Positions 1 to 12,500 of a stretch of DNA of 64,000 nt are shown here, piece after piece. Under the pieces are notes generated by a model. It had not been told where the DNA came from and did no database searches. It saw only the letters and a list, made by a program, of their open reading frames with translations. The DNA is from Diadema setosum (lineage: Eukaryota > Echinodermata > Echinoidea > Diadematoida > Diadematidae): assembly GCA_033980235.1 (NCBI GenBank), contig CM067059.1:13044600-13108599 (forward strand). The letters are read 5' to 3'. Within the stretch, counting starts at the first letter, position 1. Each line of letters begins with the position of its first letter. A program made the position numbers and the translations under genes.

Positions 1-336
1 TCATCATAGCTTTAGGTGAGGAAAAGATACAACTTGTACATACAATATGACAGTGCAATGCATGATGTACACATATCTACAATGGTAGAAATCATTTTCA
101 TGGGTGATATTTGAGAGAAAAAAAAAATGGCAATTATTTCTTAATGACCATAGTGCTTTTGTATGATGACACTAATTATGCCTTATGTGTAACATGTAGC
201 CTCCTCATTCTGTCACATTTCTGCGAATTGGAATTGATGCATGCCATATTCATCGAGATTAGGAGCCTGTCGGGTTGATTTCCAAGCAAATTTCCTTCTA
301 TCTTAAGAGTATGATCTTGTCTGTCGTGATTATTAG

Positions 337-553
337 ATACAATGCTGACCTGAAGGCCGAGGACGCGAAGGGTAACACCATCCTCCACATGTCCTGTGTC
401 CATGGCAACCCACGGTGCACAGAGGTCATCCTAAATGCCTGCAAGAAAGGAGCCAAGGAGCTGGTCCAGCGCAGGAACAAAGCTGGACTCACTGCACTCA
501 TGGTGGCCAGCCAACAAGGTCATGAGAAAGTGGTCAAGCTCCTCCTAGATCAT
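337..553 (+). CDS. Ankyrin gene, first visible exon (internal)
   Basis: The exon follows a TTATTAG acceptor and ends at CAT|GTGAGT. It encodes two ankyrin repeats, with core motifs GNTILHMSCVHGN and AGLTALMVASQQGHEKVV. It opens on the third base of a codon, so at least one upstream exon lies outside the window. Donor phase 0 matches the next exon. Confidence 0.85.
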
Positions 554-3500
554 GTGAGTACAGCTGGGAAAGAGAGCAGAGGGAGGGAAAGAGATTGAAA
601 AAGGAGACAGAGCATGCAGGAGAGATATATGTACCACTTGAATAAATTCTGAGATCAAAGCAATACATCCAGTAGACTTTCAAAATATCCTCCAAGATGA
701 TAAGTTTGGAGTAGAGTCAGAGAAAGAGAGAGGAAAAAAAATTGATGAGAGGCCTTTTTACAAACATGTACAATACATGTACATTGTATGGCATAGCGAT
801 TAGCAATTTAGACCAATAATCTACAGTGGGAGTCAATGCATCTTATATTTGGATAGAGGTAACAACTTCTAATCCCAAAGACCTGGCTGTTGTCGATATC
901 CTTGGCTTCCTGATCGAATTTTGAGATTTAGCAGGTATCAAAGGAGCAGTTATTGAGGTACTGACAAGCAACGTATTATTATACAGCCCTTTCAATGCCA
1001 ACAGACTCAGCAGTGCGTTTATGATGAGAAGAGCAGATGAAGAGAGTGTTGTGCAAAGACTAACCGTTTCCACCAGTGTCGGCAATTTAACAAGGTGTAT
1101 CCGATGTTTTGATGAGCATTCACTTGAAGTGATGAAATATTTACAGGCCAGACCATGCTCATCATAATAGATATTATGCCTTATTTGTCTTGCCCCCCCC
1201 CCCCCCCCATAATTTCTCTCCTCCCTTTCGACTACAAAGGAATGATGGGCACAACTCATCATGCTTAATTGACTCAAGCGAACTCATATTCTGCACAATG
1301 GCTGCTATCAGTCAGAAGATAATTGCTTTGTTGGCAAACGGCATATGTCAATTGCTAAGCCGACAAGGCAGGATGATTAAGAAGGCATTGGACACTTCAA
1401 ATGAAATTTGATGTACTTGTGTACTTTGAAGGAGGTCTACAAAGCAGAAAATGATTACTTCTGATACTGAGTAATAGCATAGAGTGTGCTGTTTTGTTGC
1501 TGAATGGTTTCAGGGTCACAATACCAACAGTAGGATAAACATTATTTTCTGCTCAAATGTATATTGACCTTAATATTCTCTGTCGCATGTTTCTGTGACA
1601 ATAATGCATCAAAAAAAAAAAAGCAACATTCTAGTTTTACTTTATTCTGATGCCATGACTGATAGTATTTGATGCCATTAATTATACTCTAATTTCACAC
1701 CAGCCCTCTTTCTGTTGTGAACTGAAAAGGATCATTTTTTTTTCTCATGCCAACCTCCATAGAAGTGAAATATAGGAGTTATATCAATCCATGTAGTCAT
1801 CAATCCATGTTTTGTGAACTCAGTATCTCAACACCACCTTGCTCCTTCACATTGACTTTGCAACATTTACATACAATGTAGCGTCATCATGTTTCCAAGG
1901 AATTGCTTAGTGTACTGTTTGACTTGGAAGCAATAAACCAGAGTGCTTGTGCCACTACTGACATACAATGTAGTAATCGATCATTGTGTTGATATAGATA
2001 TGTCATTCTTAAGTATTTATGTCAATACATGTGGTATATATATATATAGATAGATATATATATATATATAGATATATACATGATTATGCTAGGTGATGAG
2101 TGCCTTCAGGAGAATAGTTTTATGTAAAATATGCAGTGTAAACATGCTTCATTGAACCCATGAAAATATTCGTTTTCATTCATATCATTACAAATATTAA
2201 ATTTCAGAATTCACCAACATCGGTACAAGATCAAGCAGGGAAGACTGCCCTCCACTATGCCACAGAGAAGGGCCACACCACGTGTGTGGAGCTGCTGCTG
2301 GCCCAAGACCCAGGCCTGCCCTGGACCCAGGACTCAGAGGGCCGCAGCCCACTCCATCTGGCTGTGATCGAGGGCAAGAGGGAAGTGGTGGTACAGATGC
2401 TGAAGCATGGTAGTGTGAACTGCCAGGATGGCCAGGGACACACTCCCCTACACTGGGCAGTGGGTGAGTTGAAATGCTCCACACACACTTTGCCCTCATA
2501 AATTTTTGTTTTATTTCATCCACCTTGATAAATTAGAAAAGCACTCTTCCAAAGAGTGCAGACCTCCTCCAAGCAGCTCATTTCCACCACTTCTTCCACA
2601 GAGATCAGTGATGCATACTGGACTCACATGCTGAAAATTGCCCAGTTTCTCAGTATAGAAGCCTTTTGTTTTATACGTCATCGGCTTCCAACTACACAGT
2701 GCCTCGCTGCTCAAGCAGAGCATATACACCTGTATGTGCTTCAGAGCGTGTCTGCAAACCTCAAATATGCGCAGCTCGAACTCCCAAGTTCATTGACGCT
2801 ATCTGCCAAAAGATTAAAAAGTCCTTCAAAAATCCATAAAAATTCCCGGATCACTACCAAAATCTGTTCCTCGTGACATAATCAAATTTTCCTTCAACTT
2901 CTATGACCCTATCTGCCAAAAGATGAAAAATATGTCAAAAATTCATAAAAATTCCTGGATCACTACCAAAATTAAATTATCTGTTCCATGTGTCATCTAC
3001 CTTTCCTGCAAGTTTTATTCAAATGCATTCACAACTTTTTGAGTTATTTTGCACACAGACAAACAAACAAACAAAAAACACAGATGAAAACATGACCTCC
3101 TTTCTTGGCGAAGGTGATGTTTTTTTTTTGTTTGTTTTTTTCCGTCAGTCATACAACCTCTGTAACTGCCCTCCACCTTTATTTTAGTCATCATTGATAA
3201 ATTGTTGCAACACTGGCCTACAACAATTTGATTTGAAGGATGCAATTTCTTTCTGGGAATGCATCTCAACAAAGGAAATTTACTGCTTCCACTACCACTT
3301 GTACGTAGTGGGGGTATCCAAGATTGAATTCATAAAGCAACACCCATTTATCCTTTTCCTATGTCATGGGAAGGAGGTTTATTGAATAGCTATTAGCAAA
3401 ATGAATTGGAGACTTCTGAAGCTGTGACACCATAATATTGCTGTGATATTGCTTATAATTTGTGATGTATGTTGCTGTTCTATGAATTCATATGACTATC

Positions 3501-6500
3501 AGTATTCAAAATTCTAAGTCTTGGTTCAGCTGTGATGGAACCTTCACTGTTTTATTGTATTTTAGTATTGTTATGCCTCCGCCACGAAGTGTCGCCGGAG
3601 GCTCTATGTTTTCGGGTTGTCCGTCCGTCTGTCATTCTGTCTGTCCTTCCGTCCATAATCAATTTTGTGGACAGTGTAACTCAAAAAAATGTTTGAGGTA
3701 TCCTAATAAAATTTGGCATGTATGTATGAGTTGTGCCTATCAACTTTTGGGTGCATATGCTCAAGGTCATCTGGTCAAGGTCAAATGCTCAAAATTTCAC
3801 TATTTCCCCAATATCTATGCAATGCCTGAAGGTATTTTCTTGAAACTTAGTGTACATGTACTTCCAAATGAAGTTCTCCAGAGAGGGTTTCGGGTCATGA
3901 GGTTAAAGGTCAGAGGTCAAGTGAAAATGTTAAAGGTGCATACACACTTTACATACTTTACTCTTGATGACAGCTCAACTTCGGTAATCTTCGTATCAAT
4001 GCTAACTGTGTTCGGCAGTATCATCAACAGCGCCCTCTACACTACCAGGACTATGCCCCTTTAAAATATAATTTTTTTTTTTTTCATATATCGCAAATGG
4101 TTCGAGATATCTTCGTGGAACTTAGTATATATGCATGTACTGACTGGCAGTGATTATTTGGGGAATTTGGGGGTCATGGTTTAAAGGTCAGGGATCAGAG
4201 GTCAAGGTCAACTCCTCAAAGTTTCATTATTTCCTGTCATGTTTATGCAGTGCCTGAAGCATTTTTGTTGAAACTCAATATCCATATACATGATGTATTA
4301 ACCAACAGAGATTCTCTGGGAAGTTTCTTGCCAAAATGTCAAACGTCAAGTGACAGTGCTAAATTTCACTTCTTCCTCCATATCTCAAAAGTGACTCGAG
4401 GTATCATCATGAGACTTAGTACATATTAATGCATTTTCTACCTGACAGTGATTCTCGTGGGAATTCTAGGGCCAAAGGTCAAGGGTCAAAGGCCAGGTTA
4501 AAATGCTATTGTTTTACTACTTGAATACTGAAATTATACTTTTGTCTCCATACTTTGAGAATTACTCAATGCATAAACTTATAAAAAGGTAAAAAATCAA
4601 GTAAAAATCCTAAAATCTCCAAATACCTGCACTCATAGACAATATGGCCATTCATCCAATTAAATCTAGTTCAAGGAAAGTGAACATTCAACACATTTGT
4701 GACAAACCTGTCATTTTGAAATTATACCAATTATGTTACACTGTCATCACACAATGTCAAGACATACATGTTCTGTTGACCCATGAGGAGAACCATGCAT
4801 TATGGCGGAGGCATACCAGTCGCCATAGCGACATTTCTAGTTTAGTGTATGCATAAAAGTCACTACAACATGGCAGTGAATTTTCTACCTAACATTTCCT
4901 TACTTCACCAACAGTAGCAAAGAAAACAGAAATATGAGCAACAATGAGAAGAAATAAAACCCAAATTACAATGATAACAATGCTGATTGGAATCACATTT
5001 GCTGCGATAAAATGGGATGTATTTCTGCACACATCGGATGTTTTATCATGATGGATGTTCAGCGCTAAAGCAATGCTCTCTGCAGTTGATATGAATAGGT
5101 AGGGCAAGTACAGTATGCTCCTCTATTGTCTGGCATCCACCATTAGTTTGAGCATGGAGTTAGTAGCTCCATGGTTTGAGTGATTGCTGCTGCCACAATA
5201 GACACATGCCAGTTTGTTTCAAACATGTTTCTGGTAATGAGCCATAGACATAAAAGCGATGAAACATTGAAAAGCTTCACCAGGCACCAAGGGCGTGTCT
5301 GTCCTTATTTGGTAGTTGGTGACTGGATGTTTTTATCAAATGGCAATAGTTTGCCCACATGGACCCCATTTTAGCTGGCATCGTATCACCGGGGTATTTT
5401 TATTTCATACAGTGTACAATGTGTGATGCATTTTTCATCCATTCTGATGTTGCCACTAGCAACTGTTCTCAAGCTTCTGTAGACAGAGCTGGAAAAAATG
5501 GGGAAAAAAATGCTTCAATACAGAACAAAACAAAGTACAAAAGGAATAGTGCCTGCAGCTACAAAATATCTATTTGGACGGTCACTTTGGATGGATACCA
5601 ATGTTTACCCAAATTATTAACAGTGGTTGTGTGATCCAGGTCAGGATATATTAGTACGGTTGAGTAATAGAGGAAGAAAGTTAAATATTTATGATAAATG
5701 GTATTGCCACCAGAATTTCAAAATTTTGATAACAGAGAAGACACAAAAAAGACAAATTAGTTATTATTTATCATGAAATTGTACATTAGTGAACAAAATT
5801 CTAAATCTAAATTGTGATTGAAGACAACAAATAGACAAATTAGTTATATGTCATGAAATTGTACAATAGTAAACAAAATTGTAAATCTAAATTGTAATTG
5901 TTTTCTACCTGTGCCCTTCATGCTTGTTGCTTTAAATTGTTTATAGTGACCATGTCTCAATATGTAAGGATGCTGCTAATAAGATAAGCTTCTACAAAAT
6001 TATTTCTGTATCGTTCCTTCATCGCATTACAGGCAGGCAGTCTTCAAAAAACAGGTGTTGAATGTAGCTTTAATAGCTACTTTATTGTTCACTGGTAATT
6101 GTTTAGAATATATGCTTATAGTTTTTATTGTAGTGTACAGTGTACACTTGTATCAACATATCATAGTGATTTTTTTTTTCTTTGATGTGGAGTCTTCCTT
6201 CACATTATAGAACATATTTCCTTATGCTCCTGGTGATCTGGTGTTTGAGTTGTAATATTGGCTGCTCCCCAGGAGTTTAAAGGGATGGTATAGCAATGGT
6301 GGAGACAAGGATTGGGCTTTTAACTTTTTGGGGTACAAACCACTTATGAAACAGTATTGAACATACCATTCTAAAGAGGACTTCAAAGTTTATTTGATGG
6401 AAATCAGTTTTGGAATGGCTGAAACATCCAAAAACAAAGTAAAACAAATCAATTGTAATAAAAGATGGGTCCCACCTTTTATCAAGATTACTCTTTTTGT

Positions 6501-9500
6501 ATATCTTGGCTATTTCAAAACTGATTTTCATCAAATAAACATTTAATTCCTCTTGAAATTACATGCTCTTTCATATTTTATAAGAAGTTTCTCATCATCT
6601 CACCGAAAAATGACAGAAACCTGAAGTAAGGTCTCCACCAAAACTACTGTATACGCCATATATTTCGTGAGTCTAAATTTCCGAGAATCGGGACTTCCGA
6701 CAATTTCGCGAGTGGTTAAATTCGCGATCGTGGAGTCCTGTACTGAACGGAGAAATATGTACGCGTACGTCACATTCATATCGGCATCAGAGTCAATATT
6801 TTGGCGTGTTTTTAATTTCGCGAATAGCAGCTGACTCGCGAAATTCACGGAAATAAAAACCTCACGAAATATTTGGCGTATACAGTACTGTATATGATCC
6901 CTTAAAGGTTCTGTTTACCTTTGGGAGCAGTGATTTTAAAAATGATCAAGATATCACTTTTGATGTATATGTGTGGGTCAGTTGTATCACAAAACATCCT
7001 ACCATATAAAATTTTTGCAATAAAGCCTAAAATATAAGGAGATATCACTATATGTGTAGACAGTTTAGTCTGAAAACAATTTTATTATAACTATTGTTCA
7101 CATTTTGTATGTTTAACAATACTTAACATTGATTATACAGGTTCAATTTTTTACATTAGTTGTTTCTATCCCTAACTCACATTTTATAACTATTTCGAAG
7201 AACTAATGCTTGGTTTTTGTTTCACCTGCAAATTGTAAATTATGCCTTTAAGGGAAAGTTTCAGCATTCCTTTTGCCACTTGTATACTTTCAGAATATAT
7301 CTTTGAAAGATAAGTGTTAAATCTCTTTATTAAAAGTAATTACAGTCATCATGAAAAAAAAAAAAAAAAGTATGTACAATGCCAAGTGCTAGCCTATTAC
7401 ACAGTAACCTTCATCATGAAAGGAATCAGTACAATGGCATTGGGAGTGCCAGCCTAGTCAATGGGCTGTACATAAAAAGCTGCTCAAGCACGGAAGCTTG
7501 TCTACAATGTAGCAAAAGATCTAGCTCAAGCAGTTGCTTCATTTCATATGCATGACCTTTAGCTTGTGCTCACACTGTTTGCTTGCATTCACCAAGCAAT
7601 TGCTTACAGATTGAACAATAGCATTGGCATGCCTGTGCAAACGCTGTGTGCATGAGAACAGAGGCAGGTTTCGTGTGTGAGGAATTTCATGGGACATGTG
7701 TGTGTGGGCTCCTGACATAGCCTTCTGCAGTGATCTTCTAACAGATGGAATGCTTAATGTTCAATGTCCACACATATACTAAGCGTGTTTTAGTTTCAGC
7801 TGAATGTGAGAAGAACGTTTGAGAATGACAGACAGCGAGGAATATACTACAACTGAGCAAGATCTTAGCACATTGCTGGTGGAGATCATCAAAGAATTTC
7901 CCATATTGATGGAGAAGTGTCAGCTGCCACAAGCCAAGGAAAAAAAATACCTTGCTTTACAGCAGGCAAAGGCCATGGTCATCACCCGCACTGGCAAATA
8001 TCTGGATGAAAAACAAATCTTGAAAAAGCTTGCCAACATGAAGACGAGTGTCAAGAAGAAGACTGACATTTATCAAACAGGGAATCAAAATATCATCCTG
8101 TGTCCGTGGGAGAAAGAGCTCTTCATCATCATGAAGGGGTGTGAAAATCCAGTAGTCATGAAAATGCTCTACTCAACTTCTGCCGGCTCTTCCACCAGTA
8201 AAAGTTCTTCATCACTCTACTCTTGTCAAGCATCATCCAGTGCACATTTTCATCAGGTAGGCAGAATTAAACCATTTGATTTATCCTAGGTGATGAATTA
8301 CTTATTCTGAAAATTAAAAGAAAAAACACACACACACACACCTTATACATCTTATTCGGATTTTGACACTTAAAATTGATCTTTACATTTTCGTACACCC
8401 ATCATAAGTATACATTCAAACTCTGTTAAATCGCAAATGGCAGTTAATAGAAAATCAAACAATGAGCTGTTACATGAGCGCATTTTTTTAAACTACCAGG
8501 TACCGATGAATAGATTTAAATATGATGTTACAAACACAAAGGTAAACTACCGTTGTTTAACTTTTTGTTTAACACAGGATGCAACAAATCCTAAGCGGGG
8601 TCCATTCTATGAAGCAAACACACTGTCACCCATGCCTGCTCCTAACAAAGGTGTCAAGAGGAAAGTGTTGCCAGGGGAAACGGAAGAGACGATTAACCTG
8701 TCGACACCAGAGCTGCAGAGACTGCTTCTTCTGGAGCAGCTCAAGTACACGCGAATGAAAATAAGACGTCTGGAGGAGAGCCAGCGGCCTACTGAACATG
8801 TTGAAGAACTTTGAAATTGTAAAACTGTAGCAATTGCACAATGCTAAAAGCTGGGTGAAAGAGAAATATGGAATGATTTGAAGCAAAAAGAGTTTTGTTT
8901 GTTTTGTTTGTTTGTTTGTTTGTTTGTTTGTTTTTTGCTTTTTAACTCTTTATGTGCCATGGAAGAAACCCCATGTGTGGCACACTATTCTGAGATACCA
9001 ACTTAGTCATGTTTTGGGAACACATTCTGTTTTTCAAATCTACATGCATTCTTGTATGTAACTTTTATAGATTTGTAAATAAGTTGGACATGTATTGTAG
9101 TAATCAAAGTTGTAGAAAAAAGTATAGAAAATGCTAAGCTGTGCTTTGATGTATTGTATAACAAACCTATGAATGTCTTTCTTTCAAACGACTAATAGAT
9201 GCATTATTTTAAAGGCATGACTTTTTGCACACAAAACAGTAACAGAAACCAGGGAGGTGGTAAGAGAACCACCTCCCTGCAGAAACTTAAAATTCAAATT
9301 CAAATCCAGTCGGGAACACAGCTTGCTGGTCAATCACCACATAAAATGCAATCTGTGTGCAAGAGGAATGGAATCGCGAGAAACACTTTCAATGAAGGAG
9401 TTTCGTTGTACTGTGGCATTTGGTGATTTATCAAACAGCTTGGGCAAATGGGTGTGTGCGTATGAGCAGAATATGTGAAGTTGGCATGCCGTCAACTGAA

Positions 9501-12500
9501 TTTGGCATGCAAACATGGCACATCTTCGTGGTTTAGAAGTTTAGAAGATAAACCGTGGTTTATGTACATTTTTTCTGCGTAGATATGATTGACAGATTGC
9601 GTACGCTAACAGGCATCCAGTAAAAAAACGTGCGTTGATGCGCGCATGTATTGGTACGTCTATTTAACGCTTATTTTAGACCACCTTTAAATGCAACAAC
9701 TGATCAAAACACAATGCAGGTTTAAACCACCTTCATGAATTCGGGCCAAAGAGTTAGGGGAATTATTTTTGTTAAGTTAGATTGTCAACATGTACATTGT
9801 ATTTATCAAATGCACTGAATCCATGGTAAGTTGTAATAAAACTTAAACTTTTTACACCCAGACCAAGTTACCAGTGTTGTTTGTTTCCTATGTTTTTCTC
9901 AGTTGCATTTTATTCCAGTGTGAATCACTGATGGCATCTTCCATGCAGATGGTTGGTGATTCCATTATGGTTATGTTGCTCTTGTCGCTGGAGATTGGGA
10001 GGCGCTTGCATGACAATTCTGCGATGATTGCCATTGTTGCGAGCATGAGCAATGTCTTCATCAGTATCACGCAACATGCCACACATTGTGATGCTATAAG
10101 ATGCACCCTGGGGATATTCTCAAGCTTTTAAAGGGGCATTCAAGATGATTTTCATAATTTCACATCAAGTAAGACATAAATTGACAGCTCCATGAATAGA
10201 TTGGTGGAATTCATTGTGGTCCTTGAGCAGAGAAACAATTCTTAAGAAAAAAAAACCCTAAAACAAATTATACACTGAACAATGATGATGACATAGGAGG
10301 CTCACATATTTCAGAAATGTAGCAGTGTAATTCCCATTACAATATTATATTGCTCGCTTGCAAGTTAATCTGTGTATAATCTATGCATGCCACCTATTGT
10401 TCTGCCTCCTTGAGCCCCAACACAGGCATTGTTATGGTGAGGCTGCCATATGTCATCATCCTTGTTCATTGCAATTTGTCATAAATTTTGAAAACATTCT
10501 TAATCTTCATCTTAATCATTATAAATCCTGAAACTCTGCACTCAGAATAACTAATTTATAGTTTTTCATATGTGAAAATCTGAAAATCATCCGGAGGTCT
10601 CCTTTTTAAAGGCAAACCTCATACCAGTCCAGTCAAAGAATCTCTCGACTGCAGTGTTTGGATCAGTGTACAGTGTCATTATGTAGGGTGAAATGCCTAT
10701 CCTATAGAGTCAATTCAGTTTTCAATTTCCAATTTCATTTGAGATTTATTTCCATTCATTCACAGAAACCCTTAAGAAAATAAAAAGTATACATTGTAAC
10801 ACAATTATAATCATTTTCTAGAAAATACATGATGAAAGTATCATGAAATATGATAAATTATACATTCAATATCATTAAATAACCATATAACCAAGAGTCC
10901 CCTAGCAAGCAGCCGCATATATTTCATGAAACGATGGAGTGTAGTTCCAACGTTTGAAAAATCTTGGGAGTCATGAACTGATGTGGGCCAACCAGTGTCA
11001 ACACTGGTGCAGACATGATTCTCATCACAGGTTGCCTTGACATTGAAGGGAGGTAGTTTGTGCGACTGATGAATTCATCCTCGTACTGACCACGCAGTTT
11101 TCAATACGCACATGGGTACAGTCCATCGCCCCAATGGTTGAAGGAAACCCCAGTTTGTTGGCCCGTGTATCATGCCTCTGCATGTGCCACTTCTGCATTT
11201 GAAGCAGGGAACCTGATTCTGGTAGGGTGTTGTGCAGCTATGAGGTCATTGTTTTTTGCAACATGCCGAGATAAATTGCTCTGCCTGATCCCCATCACTT
11301 CCCCCGCTGTTGCTTGGTAACCCAGATTTGCCAAATACTGTACACGCCATATATTTCGCAAGTCTAAATTTTCATGAATCAGGAAATCCTGACAATTTCC
11401 AAGTGGTTAAATTTGCGATCATGGAGTCCCGTACTGAATGGAGAAATGTACATGTATTTTATACGTCACAACCACATCGGGATCAGAGTCAATATTTTCA
11501 TGTGTCTTTAATTTCGCAAATAGCAACTGACTCGCGAAATTCGCAAAATATTCGGCGTGTACAGTAGTGGATTAAAGTCTCCATGCTCTCTACTGGTCTG
11601 GTGTTAGCCTCACCGTTTCTTATCACATTCATTGAGTGTAAGAATCTGTCCGCCAACCATTGAACATTCTCCTTGTTGAAACAAAGTAGTTTCCATCATG
11701 TCTTGGGAGCAATTTCTTTCTGATTTATTCTGCTCCTGTACAAATGTTGTTTCTCCCATGTGAACATGAACATGATGCACAAAAAGTCGAAACATGGTAC
11801 AAAGTATAACAAGCAAAAATTAAAAAAGAAGTATACACACCATAAAGAGTAGTACTAAATGTAAGTGCAAATTTTTTTTATTTATTTATTTCACATATTT
11901 AAAAAGGGTAGCCCAAGTCAGCACTTGCTGGTTTTCATCGGGGCCCTTTAAAAACACAACACATAAAACATTCCAGAATTACATTTACTAACAGACATAG
12001 AAAAAAAATATTATATACATTCAATACAATCAAAATCAAACATATAACGCTTATAGAACAATTTCAAAGACATGTAAATACTACAACGTTTCTAAATGAA
12101 CAAAAATGAATTGGGAGAAACTACAACAATAACATTTATTGCACAATTCAAACAACCGATAAAACTGTGAAAGACCGTGTTAGTCATTGATTTGATTTAA
12201 AAAAAAAAAAAAAAAAAATCTCGATAATAAAACGCACATATCTTAGGCTCCTTTTGAACAATTCTAACTTGGGGGAACATCGTGTCTTTAAGATTCACAC
12301 ATATCATAATCTGCTTTTGAACAAACCTAAGTTGGGAGAACATCGTGTCTCTAATGGCAAATTATTCCAGTGAGATACCGCTGCACACACAAATGATCTC
12401 CTGTAAAATTCGGTATTACATCTCGGGATCTCAAGTTTGCACTGCCCTGAGTTGCGTGTAATGCGTTGGGCTACTGCATCATGCATAACAAACTTATTTG

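Noticed and set aside
3492..4064. 190-codon plus-strand frame
   Set aside because: It runs through the 3572-4840 repeat; its second copy does not keep the frame, and the content is repeat-derived.
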